A stretch of DNA of 5,559 nucleotides from Acidimicrobiaceae bacterium (GTDB taxonomy: Bacteria > Actinomycetota > Acidimicrobiia > Acidimicrobiales > Ilumatobacteraceae), in the NCBI GenBank assembly GCA_003154135.1, contig PMCN01000175.1, positions 1 through 5,559 of the forward strand. The letters are read 5' to 3'. The notes beneath the pieces were generated by a model. It saw only the letters and a program-made list of their open reading frames with translations. It was not told where the DNA came from and ran no database searches. Shown here one piece after another: positions 1 through 5,040 of this stretch; within the stretch, counting starts at the first letter, position 1; every line of letters starts with the position of its first letter. Both the position numbers and the translations under genes were made by a program.

Positions 1-254
1 TAGTCCCAGTCGTACACGGCCTGCGATGCATCGATGCCTTCGTAGCACTGGAGGCGGATGAGCTCACCGCCCGTCCATCTGCTGAGCACCTTCGCCACCT
101 CGGTCTTGCCCACGCCCGCCTCTCCCTCGAGCAGCAGCGGTCGTTGCAGCGACATGGCCAGGAACACCGAGGTGGACAGCCCGTCGTCGGGGATGTAGCC
201 GTAGGCGGACAGCGCGTTCGAGACGTCGGCGGGCGAGGTGGGCGAGGTGGCCAT
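1..254 (-). CDS. MoxR-family AAA+ ATPase, CoxD-like (N-terminal part; gene runs off the left edge)
   Basis: The minus-strand frame opens at ATG 254-252 and is still open at base 1, giving 84 full residues. A Walker A P-loop, GEAGVGKT, sits at residues 44-51 after the strand RPLLLE. It is followed by TEVAKVL and then ELIRLQCYEGIDASQAVYDWD (about 64-84), a stretch typical of MoxR ATPases of the CoxD type. Known for the family: these cytosolic chaperone-like ATPases work with a VWA-domain (CoxE-like) partner, and CoxD takes part in maturing the active site of CO dehydrogenase. Walker B, sensor and arginine-finger regions lie outside the window. No Shine-Dalgarno precedes the start; a TAACCT hexamer ends 8 bases before the ATG, so a leaderless mRNA is plausible. 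The gene is divergent from the GH13 gene across 21 bases. The MoxR call is firm; the CoxD link is inferred from motif style and from the CoxM-like gene at the other end of the window. Confidence 0.9.
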   Translation of the reverse strand, partial: MATSPTSPADVSNALSAYGYIPDDGLSTSVFLAMSLQRPLLLEGEAGVGKTEVAKVLSRWTGGELIRLQCYEGIDASQAVYDWD

Positions 255-268
255 TGCGGTGAAGGTTA
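255..268 (-). promoter_or_regulatory. Putative -10 element (TAACCT) for a leaderless moxR-type transcript
   Basis: Read on the minus strand, TAACCT occupies 268-263 and fits the TANNNT form of actinobacterial -10 elements. Eight bases (262-255) separate it from the ATG, which would put the transcription start at or next to the start codon. This agrees with the absence of a purine-rich ribosome binding site there. No convincing -35 box is visible. The same arrangement, TAACTT plus 8 bases plus ATG, precedes the PAP2 gene. Assignment is by pattern only. Confidence 0.4.
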
Positions 269-275
269 GAGGGGG
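262..275 (+). promoter_or_regulatory. Purine-rich ribosome binding region of the GH13 gene
   Basis: The bases AAGG (262-265) and AGAGGGGG (268-275) lie directly before the ATG at 276. AAGG is 10 bases from this ATG, and the AGAGG core is 3 bases from it. AGAGG is 8 bases from a second ATG at 281, but that one is in a different frame and does not lead into the GH13 sequence. The region supports initiation near 276 without settling it. It overlaps the TAACCT hexamer assigned to the divergent gene. Confidence 0.4.
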
Positions 276-1940
276 ATGCCATGCTGGTGCTCGATGAGCT
301 CCCGCTCAGTCCCGATCCAGCGCACTGTGCGCATCCGTTCCCCGCACGCCACGCAGGTTCGCCTCGTGGTGCGGTCGTGCCATCCCGGCGCACCCGACGT
401 CGTCGTCGACGCCCGGCCCGAGCACGAGGACGGCGGCGCAGGTTGGTGGGTGGCGCAGTTCCACGCCGAGCCGGGCGATCTCTACTGGCTCGTCGTCGAC
501 GACGGGCCGGCCCTGCTCGACCCGTCGTGCCACGACCTGGCGCTCACGGCCGAGGGGCCGCGCAGCGTGATGCGCGAACCCTGGGAGCCTCGACCCGCCG
601 GCCGCGCGCTGGCCGCGCCCGCCATCGTGTACGAGGCGCACGTCAAGGGTCTCGGCGGTGGATACCTGGGCTGCATCGAGCGGCTCGACCACATCGCGAG
701 CACCGGTGCCAACGTGCTCGAGCTCATGCCGGTGCACCCCTTCGACGACCACGACAACTACTGGGGCTACATGCCGTTGGTGTGGGGAGCCGTGCACCGT
801 GGCTACGCGCAGCGGCCCGAGCGCGCCGCGGAAGAGCTTGCCGAACTGGTCGCGGCGGCACATCAGCGAGGCATGCACGTGTGGCTCGACGTGGTGTTCA
901 ACCACCTCGGCGAGGGCGATGCGGCGATGCCGGTGCGCAGCATCCGCGGCATGGACGAGGCGGCGGTCTACCGCCATCATGCCGACGGCCGGCCCACCAA
1001 CGACAGCGGCTGCGGCAACGACATCGACCCCGCCGATCCGTGGGTGCGCCGGCTCGTCATCGACGCGCTCGACCGCTACGCCGATCTCGGCGTCGACGGC
1101 TTCCGCTTCGATCTCGCGTCGTTGCTCACCCGCGACGGCGGCGGGCTGGTGACGCGCATCACCGAGTGGGCCGACACGCGGGGCGTGTTGCTGGTTGCCG
1201 AGCCGTGGGACCTCGGCGCGTATCAGGTGGGGCACGGCTGGCCATGGCCCACGTGGTTGCAGTGGAACGACCGCTTCCGCGACACGGTGCGCGGTCTGCT
1301 GCGCGGCGAGAACGGATGGGTGCGAGCCGTGCGCCAGCGCGTGCAGGGCAGTCCCGACCTCTTCGGTCCCGACGGCGCGGCGCGCACGATCAACTTCATC
1401 GATGCCCATGACGGGCTCACGCTGCACGACCTCACCACGGTCACCAGCGACCGCCATCACTCGTGGGACTGTGGGCCCGAGCTGCGCATGCAGCAGCTGA
1501 AGAACTACTTCGCACTGCTGCTGCTGTCGGCGGGCACGCCGATGTGGGTGATGGGCGACGAGTTCGCCCGCAGCCAGCAAGGTCACGACAACCCCTACGA
1601 CATCGACGGGCCCACGACGTGGGTCGACTGGACGCGCGCCACCACGTGGAGCGAGCTCACCGACTTCGTGCGCACCCTCGTCGCGCTGCGCCGCCGCCAC
1701 CCCATGATGCAGTTCCACTTCCACGGCGTCGGCCCCACCATCGACCTGGGCTTCCTGTCGCACTCGTTGGCGTGGCGCACCGGCGACCTCTACGTGATGG
1801 TCAACGCGTGGTGGGAGCCGCTCACCTTCGAGGTGCAGGGCGACGGCCCGTGGACCCAGGTGGCGGCAACGGCTGCGCCCGGCGTGGTGAGCGGGGCGTA
1901 CACGTTGGCGCCGCGGTCGGTGGTGGTGCTCGAGCGCTGA
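276..1940 (+). CDS. GH13 glycogen-debranching-type glycosidase (GlgX/TreX/isoamylase-like)
   Basis: A 554-residue cytosolic glycoside hydrolase without a signal peptide. Residues 18-110 resemble a short CBM48-like N-terminal domain (VRIRSPHATQVRLVV). The TIM barrel begins at VYEAHVKGLG (118-127) and ELMPVHPF (149-156). The four GH13 signatures are present: DVVFNH (205-210), GFRFD (275-279, Arg277 and nucleophile Asp279), the acid/base Glu309 in LLVAEPWD, and FIDAHDG (374-380, His378-Asp379). FIDAHDGLTLHDL, GCGND (245-249) and GDEFARSQQGHDNPY resemble GlgX/TreX enzymes, which hydrolyse alpha-1,6 branches of glycogen or limit dextrins. MTHase (TreZ) is less likely, because its region IV differs. 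A beta C-terminal domain follows from about residue 476. GlgX/TreX proteins are usually about 650-720 residues, so this is compact. Start 276 is chosen for its upstream purines; ATG 294 and GTG 327 are alternatives, with clear family similarity only from about 327. Confidence 0.88.
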   Translation: MPCWCSMSSRSVPIQRTVRIRSPHATQVRLVVRSCHPGAPDVVVDARPEHEDGGAGWWVAQFHAEPGDLYWLVVDDGPALLDPSCHDLALTAEGPRSVMREPWEPRPAGRALAAPAIVYEAHVKGLGGGYLGCIERLDHIASTGANVLELMPVHPFDDHDNYWGYMPLVWGAVHRGYAQRPERAAEELAELVAAAHQRGMHVWLDVVFNHLGEGDAAMPVRSIRGMDEAAVYRHHADGRPTNDSGCGNDIDPADPWVRRLVIDALDRYADLGVDGFRFDLASLLTRDGGGLVTRITEWADTRGVLLVAEPWDLGAYQVGHGWPWPTWLQWNDRFRDTVRGLLRGENGWVRAVRQRVQGSPDLFGPDGAARTINFIDAHDGLTLHDLTTVTSDRHHSWDCGPELRMQQLKNYFALLLLSAGTPMWVMGDEFARSQQGHDNPYDIDGPTTWVDWTRATTWSELTDFVRTLVALRRRHPMMQFHFHGVGPTIDLGFLSHSLAWRTGDLYVMVNAWWEPLTFEVQGDGPWTQVAATAAPGVVSGAYTLAPRSVVVLER

Positions 1941-1956
1941 GCTGCTCGCGGCTCAG
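1937..1956. terminator. Small hairpin at the convergent GH13 / FAD-oxidoreductase junction
   Basis: CTGAGCTG (1937-1944), loop CTCG (1945-1948) and CGGCTCAG (1949-1956) form an 8-base-pair stem. It contains one U-G wobble in the plus-strand RNA; the minus-strand RNA has an A-C mismatch at that position. The stop codons of both convergent genes (1938-1940 on +, 1955-1953 on -) lie inside the arms. There is no U-tract on either side, so it is at best a non-canonical bidirectional terminator. It is the only secondary structure seen in the 12-base intergenic gap. Confidence 0.35.
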
Positions 1957-3389
1957 GAGTCGAAGCCGAGACCGAACCGGTCGAGCGAACGCAGCCACAG
2001 GTTGCGGTTGCCCGTCTTGTCCTCGCGGTCGAGCGAGTAGCGCGTGGCCTGGATGCCGACGAAGCGGAACGGCTCCGGCGGGAACGGGATGGGCTTGCTC
2101 TTCACGAACTCGGTCTCGGTGGCCTTCGACCGTTTGCCGTCGATGATGTCGAGCATCACCTCGGCGCCGAAGCGGGTGGCCGCCACGCCGAGGCCGGTGT
2201 AGCCCACCGAGTAGGCCACGCGGCCTTGCATGCCACGCCCCCAGAACACGCAGAAGCGGCTGCACGTGTCGATGACCCCGCCCCACACGTGCGTGAACTT
2301 CACGCCCTCGAGCTGGGGGAAGGTGTCGAAGAAGTGCTTGCTGAGCTTGGCCCAGGTCTCGGGACGGCTCTCGAACTCGGCGTTCATCTTGCCCCGCCAG
2401 TAGTAGATGACGTCGTAGCCGCCCCAGAGGATGCGGTTGTCCTCGGTGAGGCGGTAGTAGTGGAACTGGTTGCTGATGTCGCTGAGCCCCTGACGGTTCT
2501 CCCATCCGATCTCGGCCAGCTGCGCGTTGGTGAGCGGCTCGGTCACCATGCAGTAGTCGTACACCGGCGCGATGTAGTGGCTCACCCGCTTCAGCAGGGG
2601 CTTGGCGGCGTTGGTGGCCAGGGCCACGCGGCCGGCGCGTATGCGGCCGAGCGGGGTGGTGACCAGCACGCCCACGCCGTCCTTCTCGATCGCGGTCGCC
2701 TTGGTGTCCTCGTAGATGCGCACGCCGAGCGACATGGCCGCGCCCTTCAACCCCCACGCCAGTCGCGCCGGGTCGACGAGGGCGGCACGGTCCTTGCGCC
2801 ACAGACCGCCGGTGTAGGTGGGGGAGTTCACCTGCGCCTGCATGGCCGGCTGGTCGAGCCACTCCACCTTCTGACCCAGCGCGCGCAGCTGCGTGTAGTC
2901 GTCGCGCAGCTCGTCGAGGTAGCTCGGCGCGTGGAACGTGGTGGCGATGTCGATGACACCGGTGCGCTCGTAGTCGCAGTCGATCTTGTAGCGGGCGATG
3001 GCCGACTCGATGTCGTTGAGGTTCTTCAGCCCCAGCTCTTCGAGCAGCGGCAGCTCCTGGGGGAAGCGCTCCTGGCCGTTGGCGACGCCATGGGTGAGGC
3101 TGCTCTCCATGAAGCCGCCGTTGCGACCGCTGGCGGCCGACCCCACCTCGTGGGCCTCGATGAGCACGACGTCGCGATTGGGGTCGCGCTCCTTGGCGAT
3201 GATGGCCGTCCAGAGCCCGTTGTAACCGCCGCCGACGACGCAGAGGTCGCAGCTCTCGGTGCGCACGAGCGTGGGGTTGCTGTCGGGCTCGTCGGCGTCG
3301 TCGTACCAGTACGGGTACGGATCGGCGTCGGCGATGGCATCGAGATGGAACTCCTGGATCGCTTCGTCGTCGTGCTGCTCGAACGACAT
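1953..3389 (-). CDS. DAO-family FAD-dependent oxidoreductase (amine/amino-acid oxidase-like)
   Basis: A 478-residue cytosolic flavoprotein. After a 45-residue acidic leader (PYWYDDADEP), the dinucleotide-binding fold starts at CDLCVVGGGYNGLWTA: the GGGYNG glycine motif lies at 53-58, and Glu79 closes the second strand (VVLIEA). GSAASGRNGGF (83-93) is the usual DAO-family FAD segment, and the C-terminal SVGYTGLGVAATRFGAE (394-410) is the second flavin-contacting loop. The layout resembles gamma-glutamylputrescine oxidase/DadA-like proteins that oxidise an amine or N-substituted amino acid and pass electrons to O2 or a carrier. The substrate cannot be read from sequence. It starts 26 bases after the PIN-like gene on the same strand, so co-transcription is likely. 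A weak GGTGAG lies just before the ATG, and a TAACCT hexamer overlaps the preceding stop codon. No truncation or frameshift is seen. Confidence 0.88.
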   Translation of the reverse strand: MSFEQHDDEAIQEFHLDAIADADPYPYWYDDADEPDSNPTLVRTESCDLCVVGGGYNGLWTAIIAKERDPNRDVVLIEAHEVGSAASGRNGGFMESSLTHGVANGQERFPQELPLLEELGLKNLNDIESAIARYKIDCDYERTGVIDIATTFHAPSYLDELRDDYTQLRALGQKVEWLDQPAMQAQVNSPTYTGGLWRKDRAALVDPARLAWGLKGAAMSLGVRIYEDTKATAIEKDGVGVLVTTPLGRIRAGRVALATNAAKPLLKRVSHYIAPVYDYCMVTEPLTNAQLAEIGWENRQGLSDISNQFHYYRLTEDNRILWGGYDVIYYWRGKMNAEFESRPETWAKLSKHFFDTFPQLEGVKFTHVWGGVIDTCSRFCVFWGRGMQGRVAYSVGYTGLGVAATRFGAEVMLDIIDGKRSKATETEFVKSKPIPFPPEPFRFVGIQATRYSLDREDKTGNRNLWLRSLDRFGLGFDS

Positions 3390-3418
3390 GGTCTCACCAC
3401 CAATCGACGGTCAGGTTA
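3390..3418 (-). promoter_or_regulatory. Leader of the FAD-oxidoreductase gene: TAACCT hexamer and weak ribosome binding site
   Basis: On the minus strand TAACCT (3418-3413) overlaps the TAA stop of the PIN-like gene. A weak purine-rich GGTGAG (3398-3393) lies 3 bases from the ATG at 3389. If the hexamer were a -10 element, transcription would start around 3406-3404 and leave a leader of about 15-17 bases. It may equally be only the stop codon of the upstream gene, with read-through from it. Confidence 0.25.
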
Positions 3419-3934
3419 GCCAGCGTCGGCTGCGACCTCGGCGTCACCGTCGGGCCCGGGCTCGTCGGGGCTGTCGGCTGCGACCTCGGCGTCACCGACG
3501 GGCCCGACGGGTTCGATGAGCTCGACGATCTGCAGGGCGAACTCGGCGAAGGCGGGATCGACGGTTGCGATGCGGCGCACCTTGTGGCGCTCGCACATGA
3601 GCACAGTGAGCCCACGAGCGGATGGCATGTCGTGCATGCGACCGATCGCACGGCGATGCTGCCACGCGACGTGCAGCGGGTCGACCGGCGCGAACACCGT
3701 GGACCGTCGACGGCGCATGAACCACAGGGTGCGCTCCACCTCGTCGGGAGACTCGCCGAGGTCGAACGTGCGCAGGTGATCGCCGACGGCCACGAGCAGC
3801 AGGCGTTCGTGCTCGTACTCGCGCACGAGGTGCAGGTAGGTGGCGACGCACACATCGTGCTGGGCGTGGGTGGAGTCGGCCACGGCGGTGAGGAACGACA
3901 CCTCGAGCATCACCTTCGGCGGGTCGAGGCTCAC
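3416..3934 (-). CDS. PIN-like domain protein, translationally coupled to PAP2, with a duplicated acidic tail
   Basis: A 172-residue protein. The start chosen is GTG 3934-3932, because it overlaps the PAP2 stop TGA (3933-3931) as GTGA, a usual coupling arrangement. The frame stays open to ATG 4039, but that extension lies inside the PAP2 gene and reads as a low-complexity Arg/Ala/Pro stretch. A later in-frame ATG at 3910 is possible. Residues 8-15 (VMLEVSFL) and 119-131 (VRRIATVDPAFAE), with Asp102 before them, resemble the first strand and the C-terminal TxDxxF element of PIN-type nucleases. The first acidic residue is Glu11 rather than the usual Asp. The tail holds two copies of GDAEVAAD (147-154 and 163-170). 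PIN domains are metal-dependent RNases, often toxins. No antitoxin gene is adjacent, and the family match is weak enough that a non-catalytic protein is quite possible. The next gene downstream is the FAD oxidoreductase, 26 bases away. Confidence 0.7.
   Translation of the reverse strand: MSLDPPKVMLEVSFLTAVADSTHAQHDVCVATYLHLVREYEHERLLLVAVGDHLRTFDLGESPDEVERTLWFMRRRRSTVFAPVDPLHVAWQHRRAIGRMHDMPSARGLTVLMCERHKVRRIATVDPAFAEFALQIVELIEPVGPVGDAEVAADSPDEPGPDGDAEVAADAG
3425..3506. repeat. Two 34-base direct repeats (33/34 identical), period 48
   Basis: Copies at 3425-3458 and 3473-3506 begin GTCGGCTGCGACCTCGGCGT and differ at one position (T3450 versus A3498). The 48-base period equals 16 codons, so the PIN-like protein gains a second GPxGDAEVAAD unit in frame. 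The near-identity points to a recent in-frame duplication or slippage event inside the gene's 3' end. Confidence 0.85.
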
Positions 3935-4980
3935 GCGGGCACCGGCAGGAGGGCGGCGCGGGCACGCTCGGCACGCACGGTGCGCAGGCGCTGCTCCATG
4001 CGGTTCCAGAACCAGAAGGTGAACCCGACGATGACCCACCCGGCGAGCCCGTCGATCACCCAGTGCTCACCGAGGTAGACGAGCGACGTGAGCATGATGG
4101 CCGGGAACACCAGCGCCAGCGCCTTCAGCCACTTCGGCTTGATCCACGGCAGGAAGAACGCAGGGGTGATGAGCGCGAACGAGGCGTGCAGCGACGGCAT
4201 CGCGGCCACCGCGTTGCCGTTGCCCAGCGCGTCGGTGTAGTTCTTCACGAAGCCCTTGAAACCGATGTGGTAGAACCCGCGGCCGGCGTTTCGGTGCAGC
4301 TCGTGGAAGAGGTTGTAGGGCGCCTTCGACACCATCCACGGTGGTGCTGTGGGCAGCACGACGAACAACACGCAGCCGACGCCGATGACCGTGGAGAAGC
4401 GCTTCATGAAGCGCACGAACTGCCGGTGGCTGATGGCCCACAGCACGGCGAGCACCAGGATGGGCAGCACGAAGTGGGTCATGTAGGCGCAGGATGCGAC
4501 GACGTCCCACCAGCGCACCGCGGGCTGCCAGAAGTGGTCCTGCAGCACCACGTTGGGGTCGTGCCCGAAGAACAGGAAGCGGTCGATGTTGCGCATCGAC
4601 TCGACCTGCAGTTCGAAGCGGCCGATGTGGAACCAGTGCCAGCCACCGATGCCGATGGTGAGGCCGTCGTCGGCGGCACTGCGCGTCTTCTCGTACGCGA
4701 GCCACATCACGCAGTAGGCGAGGCAGTCGATGAACAGCACGCCCCACGTGCGCCACGACTTGCCGATGAACGCACAGACCAAGAAGATGCCGACGCTGAT
4801 GGCCACCGAGATGCGGTCGATGGGCAGCCCCTTCGCCCGTAGCCACCACAGGTAGGCGCACAGGTACGACAGCATGAGCCCGAGGCGGATGGGACGGACG
4901 ATCTCGAACGGCACGACATCGCCGAGTGCACGCCTGGTCGCCGGCGCGACGAAGGTGGGCGCCTCGGCGGTGGTCGACAT
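3931..4980 (-). CDS. PAP2-superfamily integral membrane protein, AUR1/inositolphosphotransferase-like
   Basis: A 349-residue polytopic membrane protein. Hydrophobic segments occur at about 33-47, 57-72, 79-95, 162-182, 197-212, 266-280, 286-303 and 309-326. Active-site motifs of the PAP2 fold are AMPSLHASF (260-268, His265) and YLGEHWVIDGLAG (302-314, His306 and Asp310). LPTAPPWM (209-216) parallels the PxPPWY-type motif of AUR1 (inositol phosphorylceramide synthase) proteins. The KxxxxxxRP motif of plain PAP2 phosphatases is not evident, which favours the AUR1-like branch. Known for the family: transfer or hydrolysis of lipid-linked phosphate head groups at the membrane. The actual substrate is unknown. 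The start at 4980 follows GAGGAG (4988-4983). The gene ends in a 4-base overlap with the PIN-like gene and lies 60 bases after the coxM-like gene, behind a hairpin, so it probably heads its own transcript. Confidence 0.88.
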   Translation of the reverse strand: MSTTAEAPTFVAPATRRALGDVVPFEIVRPIRLGLMLSYLCAYLWWLRAKGLPIDRISVAISVGIFLVCAFIGKSWRTWGVLFIDCLAYCVMWLAYEKTRSAADDGLTIGIGGWHWFHIGRFELQVESMRNIDRFLFFGHDPNVVLQDHFWQPAVRWWDVVASCAYMTHFVLPILVLAVLWAISHRQFVRFMKRFSTVIGVGCVLFVVLPTAPPWMVSKAPYNLFHELHRNAGRGFYHIGFKGFVKNYTDALGNGNAVAAMPSLHASFALITPAFFLPWIKPKWLKALALVFPAIMLTSLVYLGEHWVIDGLAGWVIVGFTFWFWNRMEQRLRTVRAERARAALLPVPA

Positions 4981-4994
4981 AGCTCCTCAAGTTA
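4981..4994 (-). promoter_or_regulatory. Start region of the PAP2 gene: TAACTT -10-like hexamer and GAGGAG ribosome binding site
   Basis: On the minus strand TAACTT (4994-4989) is followed directly by GAGGAG (4988-4983), then CT and the ATG. The hexamer is 8 bases from the start codon, as before the moxR-type gene, and would give a leaderless message. Alternatively GAGGAG acts as a Shine-Dalgarno with short spacing on a read-through transcript. The two readings compete, since a leaderless RNA would not carry GAGGAG. The position where a -35 box is expected falls within the hairpin at 4997-5029. Confidence 0.4.
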
Positions 4995-4996
4995 CC

Positions 4997-5029
4997 CCGT
5001 CGGTTCACCGGATTCGGTGGCACCGACGG
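4997..5029 (-). terminator. Imperfect hairpin after coxM-like gene, probable transcription terminator
   Basis: CCGTCGGT (4997-5004) pairs perfectly with ACCGACGG (5022-5029). After a small asymmetric interruption (T5005 opposite G5020-C5021), CACCG (5006-5010) pairs with CGGTG (5015-5019) around loop GATT. The total is 13 base pairs, mostly G-C. It begins 11 bases after the coxM-like stop codon on the minus strand. No U-tract follows, as is frequent in GC-rich actinobacteria, so termination is inferred. It ends only 16 bases before the PAP2 ATG and could also affect that gene's expression. Confidence 0.55.
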
Positions 5030-5040
5030 CAGGAACGGCC

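Noticed and set aside
23..36. Palindromic GATGCATC with a repeated CGATGC nearby, as a possible operator
   Set aside because: It lies inside the conserved MoxR coding sequence (EGIDASQ) and is explained by the codons; there is no intergenic context.
281..1411. ATG at 281 with well-spaced AGAGG, opening a 376-codon frame
   Set aside because: The frame turns into an Arg-rich stretch within about 30 codons and is not the GH13 frame. A frameshift joining the two was considered, but nothing in the sequence requires it.
306..1763. A 485-codon open frame antisense to the GH13 gene
   Set aside because: It shows no recognisable domain and consists of His/Val/Arg/Ala-rich sequence typical of the complement of a GC-rich gene; the plus strand carries a complete GH13 catalytic set.
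2226..3419. A 397-codon plus-strand open frame across the FAD-oxidoreductase gene
   Set aside because: It is low-complexity Val/Leu/Gly/His-rich sequence opposite a gene with clear FAD-binding motifs; it is a GC-driven shadow.
3935..4039. Longer N-terminus of the PIN-like protein from ATG 4039
   Set aside because: The extra 35 residues overlap the PAP2 C-terminal coding sequence and are Arg/Ala/Pro/His-rich; the GTGA overlap gives a better start.
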